A program made the translations under genes and the position numbers. Shown here piece after piece: positions 1 through 9,750 of a DNA stretch of 64,000 nt (positions are counted from its first letter, which is position 1; each line of letters starts with the position of its first letter). The notes below the pieces were generated by a model. The model had not been told where the DNA came from, searched no databases, and worked only from the letters and a program-made list of their open reading frames with translations. This DNA is from Corynebacterium canis (GTDB lineage Bacteria > Actinomycetota > Actinomycetes > Mycobacteriales > Mycobacteriaceae), in NCBI RefSeq assembly GCF_030408595.1, contig NZ_CP047080.1, positions 1,011,246 through 1,075,245 of the forward strand, in the 5' to 3' direction.

Positions 1-27
1 AACGGTATGGTCTTGGCCGTCAGACAT
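1..27 (-). CDS. efeB: Start of a downstream efe gene (partial, probably efeB)
   Basis: An ATG on the minus strand (27-25) overlaps the efeO stop codon by one base (TAATG), and the frame stays open to the window edge, beginning MSDGQDHTV. In Efe operons the gene after efeO is usually efeB, a Tat-exported haem peroxidase (deferrochelatase) that oxidises ferrous iron for EfeU. Only nine residues are visible, so the identity rests on position alone. Confidence 0.45.
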
Positions 28-1160
28 TACGAAATAACTTCTTGGACGGTGGAAACTTTCTCGGTGAGCACGTCGAGGGCGGTTGACAAATCCTTACGCT
101 CGGATTCGTTCACCTTGTCGTAGGAAATAAAGCCATCGCCCTCGCGGTACTTGTCCAGCAGCTCCTGCACGTTGTCAAAGCGCTTATTGATTTCACCCAG
201 CAGGTCCTTATCCTTCTCTTCGATCGCTTTTTCGAGCGAGGAGATGGCGGCGCGGGAGCCGTCAAGGTTGGCCTGGAAATCGTAGAGGTCGGTGTGCGAG
301 AACACGTCTTCCTCGCCGGTGATCTTGCTGGTGGCGATCTCATCCAACAGGCCCTGGGCGCCGGAGGCGATTTGCACGGGGGACACGGTAAAGTCGTCCG
401 CGGCTACGCCATTGACCAGCTCATCGATATCGTCGGAAAGCTGCTTGGCGTCCTTCTTGGTTTCCTCGGTGATCTTGCCGTCCACCCAGAGCTGCTTTTC
501 AATCTTGTGGAAGCCAGTCCACACGTCGCCTTCCTGCAGGTCCGCTTCGCGCGCATCGAGGCGGGGGTCTAGGTCGTCCGGGAATGCCTCGGCCACAGGT
601 TCGATTCTCTCGTAGGGGGTGCGGGCGATGGCGAATTGTTTCTTGGCGGCTTCCACGTCGCCCTTTTCAATGGCCTCAATAAAGATATCGGTGCCGGAGC
701 GCAGCGCCTGGGTTTGCGAACGCACGTAACGCAGGTAGCCCGCGACCGCGTCCTCGAGCACGGCATTGCCGTCGGTGGTGGAGATGGAATCGCCGGTGAC
801 TTTCAAGGCTTGGGAGAAGCCGTCGCCCACCATGCCGGGCTTGCAGGTGAGCTTGTAATCGCCCGGATCCGGCAGCTGCACCACGAGCTTGCGGGTGGCG
901 CCGGGGCCGATGTTTTCCACCTCGCCCATGACACGCCCGCCGTCGGTGTACACATAGAATTCGGTGATTTTTTCGCCGGAGTTGGTGACTTCAAAGGTGG
1001 AGGTGCCGGTGGTGGCTTCCGCTGCGGACACTTCGCACGAACTATCGTTTGCGGCGACGGTAAACACCGTGGTTTCCGATTCATCGACCTTGTCGGCGCA
1101 GCTGACGAGGAAGGTGGAGCCACACACCGCCAAGATGGTGAGGGAGAGGTATTTACGCAT
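27..1160 (-). CDS. efeO: EfeO iron-uptake lipoprotein (cupredoxin + M75 domains)
   Basis: This is the periplasmic component of the EfeUOB iron importer; it is thought to bind iron and pass it to the permease. The 377-residue protein starts with a lipoprotein signal peptide ending in a lipobox (LVSC, Cys at about 21). A cupredoxin-like domain covers roughly residues 30-125, and an M75 (imelysin-like) domain fills the rest and contains the HxxE metal-binding signature in HKIEKQLW. Its ATG overlaps the end of efeU by 8 bases and has a ribosome site (AGGAG, 7 bases upstream), so the two are co-transcribed. Expression is probably iron-repressed through the DtxR-like box before efeU. Length and domain order are normal for the family. 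Confidence 0.92.
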   Translation of the reverse strand: MRKYLSLTILAVCGSTFLVSCADKVDESETTVFTVAANDSSCEVSAAEATTGTSTFEVTNSGEKITEFYVYTDGGRVMGEVENIGPGATRKLVVQLPDPGDYKLTCKPGMVGDGFSQALKVTGDSISTTDGNAVLEDAVAGYLRYVRSQTQALRSGTDIFIEAIEKGDVEAAKKQFAIARTPYERIEPVAEAFPDDLDPRLDAREADLQEGDVWTGFHKIEKQLWVDGKITEETKKDAKQLSDDIDELVNGVAADDFTVSPVQIASGAQGLLDEIATSKITGEEDVFSHTDLYDFQANLDGSRAAISSLEKAIEEKDKDLLGEINKRFDNVQELLDKYREGDGFISYDKVNESERKDLSTALDVLTEKVSTVQEVIS

Positions 1161-1983
1161 GAGAGACTCCTTGTTGGGATGGGCGCCGTGACGGCGGTTT
1201 GAGGAACAGCACCAACGCGATAACCAGGTACGCTGCCCAGGCGATTATCGACGCCGTGGTGGGCGCGGGTACCAGGTTAAAGATGCCCTCCAGCAGGGTT
1301 GCGGTGGTTGTTCCTGGGACGATGATGTGTGAAATGTCGAAGGCGATGCTGTTCAAGCCCGGCAGCACGGCAGCCTCTTGGAGGTCCGTGACGCCGTAAC
1401 GCAGGATGCCAGCGGCGACGACGATGAGTAAGATCCCCGTGGTTTTGAAAAACACTTGCAGGTTAATGCGGATCGCGCCGAAGTACATGCAGGTGGCAAG
1501 CACAATGGACAATGCGATCCCGAGGACAAGCCCAAGCATGGGCGTGGTTTTGGTGCCGTAGGCAAAGGTGTCGAATACCAGCAGGGCGGTTTCAATACCT
1601 TCGCGGATCACCGCGGTGAACGCCACGAACATGACGGCGGCCGGCCCGATGGCGATGGCGCTACCGAGCTGATTGCCTAATTCTTTCGACATGTTCTTCG
1701 CGGCGCCGCGCATCCATAGCAGCATCCACGTGACGAGCACGACGGCCAGCAGCGAGGCCACGCCGCCGACGAGTTCTTGCCCCTGACTTGTAAGTGTTTT
1801 TGTTCCGTAATGAATGATCAAAAACGTGGCAATTGTTGCGCAAATCGCTGCGGCAACGCCTGACCACACCCATTTCATTTGGTCTTTGCGGTCGGCTTTC
1901 ACGAGGAAGGCGACGAGAATCATCACCACCATGGATGCTTCCAGGCCCTCGCGAAGACCAATAAGGAAATTGGCAAATAGCAT
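1153..1983 (-). CDS. efeU: EfeU / FTR1-type iron permease
   Basis: Membrane permease of the Efe iron importer, taking up iron oxidised outside the membrane. The 276-residue protein has about seven hydrophobic segments and the two REGLE-type iron-binding motifs of the FTR1 family: REGLEASM near the N terminus and REGIETAL in the middle. I chose the ATG at 1983 (MLFANFLIGLREG); the frame stays open upstream to 2142, but those 53 residues are polar, lie over the DtxR-like box and do not resemble the family. It is the first gene of the efeU-efeO-(efeB) operon. Confidence 0.92.
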   Translation of the reverse strand: MLFANFLIGLREGLEASMVVMILVAFLVKADRKDQMKWVWSGVAAAICATIATFLIIHYGTKTLTSQGQELVGGVASLLAVVLVTWMLLWMRGAAKNMSKELGNQLGSAIAIGPAAVMFVAFTAVIREGIETALLVFDTFAYGTKTTPMLGLVLGIALSIVLATCMYFGAIRINLQVFFKTTGILLIVVAAGILRYGVTDLQEAAVLPGLNSIAFDISHIIVPGTTTATLLEGIFNLVPAPTTASIIAWAAYLVIALVLFLKPPSRRPSQQGVSHA

Positions 1984-2060
1984 GTACTTTATCCGCCCAG
2001 ATATGTATCGACGTGGGTTTATGGTGCAACTTTCGTATGAACAAATGTGCACCATTTTCA

Positions 2061-2079
2061 TGAGGATACACTTACCTAA
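2061..2079 (-). promoter_or_regulatory. DtxR-like iron box upstream of efeU
   Basis: The 19-base sequence TGAGGATACACTTACCTAA matches the DtxR consensus (TWAGGTWAGSCTWACCTWA) at 15 of 19 positions, with a strong CTTACCTAA half. It lies about 80 bases before the efeU start, where iron-dependent repression of an iron importer is expected. Confidence 0.6.
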
Positions 2080-2244
2080 CCTACGAGAAAAGCGGTAGGT
2101 GAAATAGCAGCAATGCAAATTACCCCCACTTGTAATTTGCATGCACTAGAAAACTCAAAGGCGTGAAATGCGAAGAAAAAACTTCAATGTATTGAAACCC
2201 AATTAGGGCGGCTTTATATCGCGCTATTTGAAATTGTTTTTCAG

Positions 2245-3726
2245 CTACAAAGTGAGTGAACCGACGCTTAACCCATACACAGCCGTTACCGCGCCGACGA
2301 TAATCAGCACCACGATCACCCATTCGAATGTATTAAAGATCCGCTCCCCGGCGCGCACACGGGTCCAGATATAAGGCACGAAACCAGGAATAACCAATAA
2401 GGCACCAAACAATAAATAGGTGGGGTCCGCCGCGTAGAACAACCACAGCGAATACACCGTGGCGATCGCGCCCACCACAAGGTGGCGGGTATTATCGCGG
2501 CCGGAAATCTCGGGCCCCGAATCATCAAAGCGCTCGCCGGCGTGCGGGTGCGTCACACCCCGCCCGCGCGTGGCCAGCAGCACCAGATAGAACGCCGAGA
2601 AAATATAGGGCAGCAGATACATCATCGTGGCCAATTGCACCATGGACACATAGGTGGTCTCGTTGACAAAGAACACGATCACGGAAAGCTGGATCACAAT
2701 GGTGGAAACAAGCTGCGCGTAGATCGGCGCGCCGGCGCTATTGGCTTTCCCGAGGCGTTTGGGAAGCAGGCCGTCGTAAGCCATAAGCGCAATAGGCTCG
2801 GCGCACAGCATCTGCCAGGAAACGTACGCCCCCAGCACGGATAGGCACAGGCCAAAGGAAATCAGCGCACCGCCCCACGACCCGACCACGGCCTCCAGCA
2901 CCCCGGCCATGGCATTATCGGGCAGGGCGGCAAGCTCCTCGCGGGACAGCACCCCATAGGAAAGCGTGGCTACGGTGACCAAGAGTGCGAGCACGGCGGT
3001 AAACCCAATCACGGTGGCCCGCCCGACGTCGTTACGCGTGCGCGCTTGCTTCGAATACACGCTGGCGCCCTCGACGCCGATAAACGTCCACACTGTAAAC
3101 AGCATCATGCCCTTAATCTGGTCCATCACGCTGCCCACGCCGCCGTCCTCGGCCCACAGGTCTAGGGTGAGCCGGTCCCAACTAAACCCCAGGAAGGCGA
3201 CCAAGACCACAAACACTAAAATAGGGAGCAACTTTGCTACCGTGGTGACTACATTCATTAATGCGGCCTGGCGGATGCCGCGGGTAAGCCCAAGGAAGAT
3301 AAGCCAGGTGAGCAATGAAACGGCGATTGCGGAGGTCCACCGATTGTCTGCGGAAAACAGCGGCACGTAATGGCCCAGCGTGGAAAAGAACAAGGTGGCG
3401 TAGCCCACCTGTGCGATAACGCTGCCGAGCCAATAGCCCCAGGCGGACGCGAAGCCGACGAAATCCCCGAGCCCGGCGCGGACATAGGAGTACACACCAG
3501 AATCGAGGTAGGGTTTGCGCACAGCCAGAATTTGGAAGACAAATGCGATGGAAAGCATGCCGACGCCGGCGATGCACCAGCCGATCAGCATCGCGCCGGG
3601 GCCAGCGACGGAGCCAGCGTTTTGGGGGAGTGCGAAAATTCCGGTTCCGATGGTGGAGCCTATGATAAGGGACACGAGTGTCCAAACGCGCACCTTATGG
3701 TCGCCTGTTGTAGTAGTCACGTTCAC
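2245..3726 (-). CDS. lysI: Basic amino acid permease (LysI/ArcD type, APC superfamily)
   Basis: A 493-residue integral membrane protein with about 12-13 hydrophobic segments. The N-terminal GSTIGTGIFALPQN segment is the substrate-binding signature of APC-superfamily basic amino acid transporters. In C. glutamicum the lysine permease gene lysI, of similar size, lies just before mazG and eno, so I favour lysI over an arginine/ornithine antiporter (arcD); no arc genes are nearby. The start is GTG at 3726, or possibly GTG at 3720. It is transcribed divergently from mazG across a 57-base gap. Confidence 0.8.
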   Translation of the reverse strand: MNVTTTTGDHKVRVWTLVSLIIGSTIGTGIFALPQNAGSVAGPGAMLIGWCIAGVGMLSIAFVFQILAVRKPYLDSGVYSYVRAGLGDFVGFASAWGYWLGSVIAQVGYATLFFSTLGHYVPLFSADNRWTSAIAVSLLTWLIFLGLTRGIRQAALMNVVTTVAKLLPILVFVVLVAFLGFSWDRLTLDLWAEDGGVGSVMDQIKGMMLFTVWTFIGVEGASVYSKQARTRNDVGRATVIGFTAVLALLVTVATLSYGVLSREELAALPDNAMAGVLEAVVGSWGGALISFGLCLSVLGAYVSWQMLCAEPIALMAYDGLLPKRLGKANSAGAPIYAQLVSTIVIQLSVIVFFVNETTYVSMVQLATMMYLLPYIFSAFYLVLLATRGRGVTHPHAGERFDDSGPEISGRDNTRHLVVGAIATVYSLWLFYAADPTYLLFGALLVIPGFVPYIWTRVRAGERIFNTFEWVIVVLIIVGAVTAVYGLSVGSLTL

Positions 3727-3770
3727 TAACCCTAGGTGCCTGACTAGTCATTTCCCAAGCGCGAATCCAT

Positions 3771-3776
3771 GTACAA
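3771..3776 (+). promoter_or_regulatory. -10 box of a probably leaderless mazG promoter
   Basis: TACAAT ends seven bases before the mazG ATG at 3784, so transcription should begin at the start codon. No ribosome-binding site precedes that ATG. No clear -35 box is visible. Confidence 0.4.
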
Positions 3777-3783
3777 TCGCCGC

Positions 3784-4371
3784 ATGTCGGTTCTCCTGTT
3801 GGATGCTAAGTATCCCTCGTGTATGCCCCTTGATGTTGTTTCGCGGCACCGCGAAAGTATTGCGTACACTCCGCAGGTACCAACAGACGTTCGAATCGCA
3901 CTCGCACAATTGGGGGTACACAGGGTTGCTGGCGGTGAGCTCTTGCTAGCCATGGACGCCTCCGAGCCGGACGCAGCGGCGCGCATTGCGCGGGGGGAGC
4001 GCGTGCTGCGGGCGGGGGGGCCGTCTCCGGTGGCGCGGGCGGTGTCTGTCATGCGACAAGCCGTGGCGCGTGGCGAATGGGAACGGGCACAAACCCACAT
4101 ATCTTTATTGCCGTACCTGCACGAGGAAACGGCGGAGTTCGACGCCGCGGTGCGCTCCGGAAATGCGGAAAACCTGCGCGACGAGCTTGCCGATGTGCTG
4201 CTCCAAGTGCTGTTTCATGCCGAGCTTGCGGAGGATTTTGCGTTTGATGACGTCGCGGCCGCGTTCGTGGCGAAGATGCGTGCCCGAGCGCCGTACCTTT
4301 TCGATGGTTCCACCGGGTTAGTTCCGATCGAGGTGCAAACGGAAGCATGGGAAGCAGGCAAAACTCAGTGA
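3784..4371 (+). CDS. mazG: MazG nucleoside triphosphate pyrophosphohydrolase
   Basis: Housekeeping enzyme that hydrolyses (often damaged) NTPs to NMPs and pyrophosphate. The 195-residue protein has a variable N-terminal half and a C-terminal MazG helical domain with the metal-binding EExxE (EETAEF) and ExxD (ELAD in LRDELADVLLQVLFHA) motifs. It is a single-MazG-domain version, as in other corynebacteria. I chose ATG 3784 rather than 3769 because the upstream codons fall in the -10 box. The next gene overlaps its stop codon. Confidence 0.88.
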   Translation: MSVLLLDAKYPSCMPLDVVSRHRESIAYTPQVPTDVRIALAQLGVHRVAGGELLLAMDASEPDAAARIARGERVLRAGGPSPVARAVSVMRQAVARGEWERAQTHISLLPYLHEETAEFDAAVRSGNAENLRDELADVLLQVLFHAELAEDFAFDDVAAAFVAKMRARAPYLFDGSTGLVPIEVQTEAWEAGKTQ

Positions 4372-5144
4372 ATCGTGTGGTTGGTTGGGGTTGCGCTGCA
4401 GTTTTGGCCATTATCATGGTGATATCTTTTGTGGGGTGGTCGCTCACGTTTTTGGATGGTTCCGCGCCGATCAGGCAATTGCGGCCCGTGCCTGCTGACG
4501 TCCCTCCTGCCGGTGGTGAGGCCGTGCCCGCCATCGACGTGCACGCTGCCGGGAGAACCTCCCAGAAGCTGGCCTTTTGGGCGGAACCCCTAGCGGCGGA
4601 TACCGGGATTTCGGTGGCCGCCTTGGAGGCCTATGGGAACGCGGAACTGATCGCCGCGGAGAGTTGGCCGGAGTGCCATCTGCGTTGGAATACTCTTGCG
4701 GGTATCGGGTTTGTGGAAACGCGGCACGGCACCTATTCGGGCAACCTATTCGGGGGCAGTCATCTGGATGAAAACGGCGTCGCGGTGCCTTCGATTATTG
4801 GTGTTCCCTTGGATGGCTCTCCGGGGTTTGCGGAGGTTCCGGACACCGATGGCGGCGCCTTGGACAACGATTCACAATTCGATCGTGCTGTCGGTCCCAT
4901 GCAATTTATTCCCGAATCGTGGAACAGATATGGGCGCGATGCGGACGGCGATGGCACGGCAAATCCGCACCAAATCGACGATGCGGCATTGGGCGCGGCG
5001 AACCTGTTGTGTGCAAACGGCCGCGATTTGGCAACCCCGCAGGGGTGGGCCGAAGCCATCCGTTCGTACAACTTCTCGGAGGAGTACCTGATTAATGTGC
5101 GGGACGCCGCAGGAGCATATGCGCTACGCCAGCCGCCGGTGTGA
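4368..5144 (+). CDS. Membrane-anchored lytic transglycosylase
   Basis: Predicted cell-wall enzyme cutting the glycan strands of peptidoglycan. The 258-residue protein has one N-terminal membrane anchor (residues about 5-30), a low-complexity linker and a transglycosylase SLT (MltB-like) domain. The catalytic glutamate is probably in GIGFVETRHG, followed by the conserved VGPMQFIPESW segment. The start may be the GTG at 4368, whose GTGA overlaps the mazG stop and suggests translational coupling; an in-frame ATG at 4347 inside mazG is the alternative. Synteny with eno is conserved in the genus. Confidence 0.85.
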   Translation: MNRVVGWGCAAVLAIIMVISFVGWSLTFLDGSAPIRQLRPVPADVPPAGGEAVPAIDVHAAGRTSQKLAFWAEPLAADTGISVAALEAYGNAELIAAESWPECHLRWNTLAGIGFVETRHGTYSGNLFGGSHLDENGVAVPSIIGVPLDGSPGFAEVPDTDGGALDNDSQFDRAVGPMQFIPESWNRYGRDADGDGTANPHQIDDAALGAANLLCANGRDLATPQGWAEAIRSYNFSEEYLINVRDAAGAYALRQPPV

Positions 5145-5234
5145 GTGGGGCCACTGTCGGCCCTCACGCGCGATGATTTCGTGCCACAATTGATTGATAA
5201 GTGCGGTTGGTGCACAACCACTCAAAAAGTGTGG

Positions 5235-5278
5235 CATCTATCTCACGCCCGATTGTTTCCGATCGGGCATCATAGATG
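5235..5278 (+). promoter_or_regulatory. Two-tier hairpin in the eno leader
   Basis: An outer stem (CATCTAT 5235-5241 with ATAGATG 5272-5278) encloses a perfect 7-bp inner stem (GCCCGAT 5247-5253 with ATCGGGC 5262-5268) and an 8-base loop. No T-run follows, so it is not a typical terminator. It lies 75 bases before the eno start and could be a leader structure or the terminator-like end of the previous transcript. Confidence 0.45.
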
Positions 5279-5343
5279 GGAGACTGGAATGGTGTCGGTG
5301 ACATCCGCGCAGACAAATTCACATCAATTGTCAATTCATATAG

Positions 5344-6630
<1,287 letters not shown>

Positions 6631-6678
6631 GCGCCTAAGCTGAAAAGGGCCGAGGGTTCGGGAGTGCCCGTTTGAGGT

Positions 6679-6718
6679 AAAAATCCCGGTAGGTTTCACC
6701 ACCTGCCGGGATTTTTAT
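6679..6718 (+). terminator. Rho-independent terminator after eno
   Basis: AAAAATCCCGGTAGGT pairs with ACCTGCCGGGATTTTTA around a short loop, and the stem ends in a T-run on the plus strand. The flanking A-run would let it work in both directions. Confidence 0.85.
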
Positions 6719-6769
6719 ATTGCGTGCCTCCTCGGCATCGGGCGGGGAAGCATCTAGGATGAGAGTTCT

Positions 6770-7348
6770 ATGGAACGAACAGTACATCGCCGGGTGCAAC
6801 CAGTGACGTATCGCCGAACGGGTTCTCGAAAGCCGGCGGCGCAGTCGCCGCAAAAGCCACCCCAAAAACGCCGCATTCGTTTGGGTGCTACCGAGATCGG
6901 TGTGCTTGTTGCTGTCTCCATCGTTGTCCTGGTGATGATCGGCATGCCACTGCGGAATTTCTTCCAGCAGCGCAGCGATATCGCTCGCGTTACCGCCAGC
7001 ATTGAGGCCAAAGAGGCGGAGAAGCAGCGCCTGATCGGCGAGCTGGAAAAGTATAAGTCTGAGGCCTTTTTAAAGGAGCAGGCGCGGGTTCGCCTCGGCG
7101 TGATCGAACCCGGTGAGACCGCGTTCCGTATCCTAAGCCCCGAGCTTGAGGCCGAGTCTTCCACCGGCAATACGCAGGCCGAGGAAGACCAGCAACGCCC
7201 CTGGTACAACCTGCTTTGGGAATCCATTGCCACCGAGGACACCGATTACCTGATTGGCACTCCCACCGAGGAGGCCCCGGCCACCAGCGAGGTGAGCCGG
7301 CTGCCTATCTCGCCGACGGAGGCCCCGCCGCCGGAGCCTGCCCCTTAG
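6770..7348 (+). CDS. divIC: DivIC/FtsB-type septum formation initiator
   Basis: Small bitopic cell-division protein that bridges FtsQ/FtsL-type divisome partners. The 192-residue protein has a basic cytoplasmic N terminus (about 40 residues), one membrane segment (LGATEIGVLVAVSIVVLVMI), an extracellular coiled coil with leucine/glutamate heptads (about residues 65-105), and a low-complexity Pro/Glu tail. Its place between eno and DUF501 matches the conserved actinobacterial order. A TAGGAT box lies nine bases before the ATG, so a leaderless transcript is possible. Confidence 0.88.
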   Translation: MERTVHRRVQPVTYRRTGSRKPAAQSPQKPPQKRRIRLGATEIGVLVAVSIVVLVMIGMPLRNFFQQRSDIARVTASIEAKEAEKQRLIGELEKYKSEAFLKEQARVRLGVIEPGETAFRILSPELEAESSTGNTQAEEDQQRPWYNLLWESIATEDTDYLIGTPTEEAPATSEVSRLPISPTEAPPPEPAP

Positions 7349-7417
7349 CGGCGTCGATTCGCGCATTTGCACGGATGCATTACACTCATTATTTTTCACA
7401 GGTGAAAGAGAATGATT

Positions 7418-7981
7418 ATGAGTGCTTATGTAGATCCTGCTGATATCGCTGCCGTTGCCAACCAATTGGGCCGCACCCCTCGCGGCGTATTAGAGATTTC
7501 GTACAGGTGCCCGGATGGCGCGCCCGGTGTGGTCAAGACCGCGCCCCGCCTCGACGATGGAACACCCTTTCCCACCCTGTATTACCTCACGGACCCCCGA
7601 CTTACCGCCGAGGCGTCTCGGTTAGAGGTCGCGCATGTGATGAAGCAGATGACGCAGCGCCTCGCCGAGGACCCAGATTTACGGGCGGATTATCAGCGCG
7701 CCCACGAGCATTACCTCGCCCAGCGCAACGCCATCGAGGATCTTGGCACCGAATTCTCCGGCGGCGGCATGCCGGACCGCGTTAAATGCCTTCACGTGCT
7801 GATCGCCTACGCATTGGCGGAGGGTCCGGATCGCGTCCGCCTCGGCACGGAGGCCGTCGCCTTAGCCGCCGAGCATGCTCATTTGCGCGGCACCGCTATT
7901 CCCGCCGATTGGCCCACCTGTGCGGAGCTCGGCATTACTTTAGAGGATTTTGATTTTTCGAACGCGGAGGTGCATCCATGA
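7418..7981 (+). CDS. DUF501 family protein
   Basis: Conserved actinobacterial cytoplasmic protein of unknown function, always found between divIC and ppx. The 187-residue protein begins MSAYVDPADIAAV. I chose ATG 7418 over ATG 7412 because the AAAGAG ribosome site is then seven bases away rather than one. Its stop overlaps the ppx start (ATGA), which implies co-translation and perhaps a shared link to polyphosphate or cell-envelope physiology. Confidence 0.85.
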   Translation: MSAYVDPADIAAVANQLGRTPRGVLEISYRCPDGAPGVVKTAPRLDDGTPFPTLYYLTDPRLTAEASRLEVAHVMKQMTQRLAEDPDLRADYQRAHEHYLAQRNAIEDLGTEFSGGGMPDRVKCLHVLIAYALAEGPDRVRLGTEAVALAAEHAHLRGTAIPADWPTCAELGITLEDFDFSNAEVHP

Positions 7982-8943
7982 GCCGATATGCAGCCATCGA
8001 TTGCGGCACGAATTCGCTGCGGCTGTTGATTTCCCAGGTGGACAATGGCCAAACCACCGAACTCGTCCGCACCATGGAGATCGTACGTTTGGGCGAAGGC
8101 GTGGATGAGACCGGCAACCTGTCCGCCGCGGCGCTGGCCCGCACCCGCGCGGTATTAGAAACTTATGCCGATCTCATGTTGGAGTACCGGGTGAGCGACG
8201 TCCGCATGGTCGCCACTTCCGCCACCCGCGACGCCGCCAATAAGGACGCCTTCTTCCGCATGACTGCCGAGGTCCTTGGCTGCATTCGCCCCGGCTATTG
8301 CGCCGAGGTCATTTCGGGCGAGGAGGAGGCGGCCCTGTCCTTCCGTGGCGCCGTCGCGGACCTCGATCCCGCCCAGGGTCCGTTCTGCGTTATCGACCTC
8401 GGCGGCGGCTCTACCGAATGCATTGTCGGCGATCACGACGGCACGATCCACGGCGCCCACAGCGCCCAAATGGGCTGCGTCAGGCTTACCGAACGCATTC
8501 TCGGCCATAACCCGCCCTGCGACGAGGAAATCGAACTCGCCGCCAATTACGTCGAAGCCTGCCTCGAAGAGGTTTGCGAACTTGTGCCCGTCGCCAAGGC
8601 CCGCACCTTCGTCGGCTGCGCGGGCACCTTTACCACGCTTGCCGCCCTCGCCCTCGGCCTCGAAGAGTATGACCCCAAGGCCATCCACAACGCCGAATTG
8701 CGTTTCGACGCCCTGCGCCTCCTTGCCCGCCACCTCGTCACCGAAACCACCGAACAGCGTGCCGCCAATCCGGTGATCCACCCCGGCCGCGCCGATGTGA
8801 TCGCCGGCGGCAGCATCATCGTGCAAGGGATCCTCAATATGGCCGAGCAACATGCCGGTGTTTCCTCCTTGCTTGTCTCCGAAAAAGACATCCTGGACGG
8901 CATGATTGCTGGGCTTTCGGAACGAGCGGCCATGATGCGCTAA
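7978..8943 (+). CDS. ppx: Exopolyphosphatase (Ppx/GppA family)
   Basis: Hydrolyses terminal phosphates of polyphosphate (or pppGpp) using the ASKHA actin-like fold. The 321-residue protein shows the first phosphate loop (AAIDCGTNSLRLL), the GEEEAALSFRGA segment with a catalytic glutamate and the second loop (VIDLGGGSTE). It is the short, single-catalytic-unit form typical of actinobacteria (ppx2 in C. glutamicum). The start codon overlaps the stop of the DUF501 gene. Confidence 0.92.
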   Translation: MSRYAAIDCGTNSLRLLISQVDNGQTTELVRTMEIVRLGEGVDETGNLSAAALARTRAVLETYADLMLEYRVSDVRMVATSATRDAANKDAFFRMTAEVLGCIRPGYCAEVISGEEEAALSFRGAVADLDPAQGPFCVIDLGGGSTECIVGDHDGTIHGAHSAQMGCVRLTERILGHNPPCDEEIELAANYVEACLEEVCELVPVAKARTFVGCAGTFTTLAALALGLEEYDPKAIHNAELRFDALRLLARHLVTETTEQRAANPVIHPGRADVIAGGSIIVQGILNMAEQHAGVSSLLVSEKDILDGMIAGLSERAAMMR

Positions 8944-8968
8944 ACTACACGAGGGTGTTTTCACCCAC

Positions 8969-9045
8969 GCCCCTATAGCCCAATTGGCAGAGGCAGCGGA
9001 CTTAAAATCCGCCCAGTGTCGGTTCGAGTCCGACTGGGGGCACCA
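8969..9045 (+). tRNA. tRNA with anticodon UAA (Leu by code), short variable loop
   Basis: A full cloverleaf folds. The acceptor stem is GCCCCTA/TGGGGGC with an encoded CCA (9043-9045). The anticodon stem GCGGA/TCCGC (8996-9012) carries the loop CTTAAAA with anticodon TAA, and the T arm is GTCGG-TTCGAGT-CCGAC. The variable loop is only five bases (CCAGT), whereas canonical bacterial tRNA-Leu is class II with a long variable arm. The discriminator base is A. A small GGGTG/CACCC hairpin lies just upstream. Confidence 0.9.
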
Positions 9046-9056
9046 ACACCACAGGA

Positions 9057-9172
9057 CGTGCCTTCGGATCTGCCTGCATCCTCGTAGGGTATTGCCGCTT
9101 TGGCACCGGCAGGGCCCCGCGGGGATGGGTTGCGCGTTGCGCATGAAATTTTTTACACACAAATCCCGGATT
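9057..9172 (+). repeat. Repeat block, first copy (interrupted by the IS element)
   Basis: About 115 bases, starting CGTGCCTTCGGATCTGCC and ending CCCGGATT, recur almost exactly at 11099-11214. The right part is the left arm of a palindrome (ATGAAATTTTTTACACA) whose other arm (TGTGTAATTTTCAT) now lies beyond the IS at 10889. The IS has therefore split a pre-existing palindromic repeat. Confidence 0.85.
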
Positions 9173-9249
9173 CGTACCTTGCCATTGAAGATGTGAACTT
9201 TCGGAAGCTTCCCCGTGATGGTCATGGGGATGAGGAAGGAAGGTTCAAG

Positions 9250-9750
9250 ATGTCTGTACAGATCCCTCCGGTAGATCCGGACCGGACGTTTACTGCGGAG
9301 CAGCGCCGGGAGATCGTGTTGGCCCATGCGGAGACCAAGCATGGTCTGAAGGGAGAGTTCCTCCGGGCGGCCGGGGTGACGCCGCGGCAGTTGTATTTGT
9401 GGCGGCGGCAGCTTGCGGCGGGCACGCTCGACATCGGGTTAACACCGCGAGAAAATATTCCTATGAGTGATGAAAATATCGTGGAGTTTTCTCGGCTGAC
9501 ACAGCGCAATCAGGAGTTGGAGGCGCTTAACGCCGAGCTGGGGGCGGAGCGTGCGAAGCTGGAGACCGAGCGCGCGAAGTGGGAGACTGCGCGCGCGAAG
9601 TGGGAAACACGTCACGCCAAATTGGAGGCGCGGATCGCTGAATTGGAAAAGGTGGTTGCGGATAAGGATGCTGCCACCACTGCGCATGCCAAGGCGGTGG
9701 AGGCGATGGGAAAAGCTATCGCCGCCATGCAAAAATATACCGATCGTTGA
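9250..9750 (+). CDS. IS3-type OrfA (HTH and coiled coil)
   Basis: DNA-binding subunit of the transposase. The 166-residue protein has an N-terminal helix-turn-helix (residues about 15-55, with FLRAAGVTPRQLYLWRRQL) and a long charged coiled coil (about 80-150) made of repeated RAKxET blocks, probably for multimerisation. An AGGAAGG ribosome site precedes the ATG. Its TGA overlaps the orfB ATG (TGATG at 9748-9752), so OrfB may come from re-initiation rather than the programmed frameshift usual in IS3 elements. Confidence 0.85.
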   Translation: MSVQIPPVDPDRTFTAEQRREIVLAHAETKHGLKGEFLRAAGVTPRQLYLWRRQLAAGTLDIGLTPRENIPMSDENIVEFSRLTQRNQELEALNAELGAERAKLETERAKWETARAKWETRHAKLEARIAELEKVVADKDAATTAHAKAVEAMGKAIAAMQKYTDR

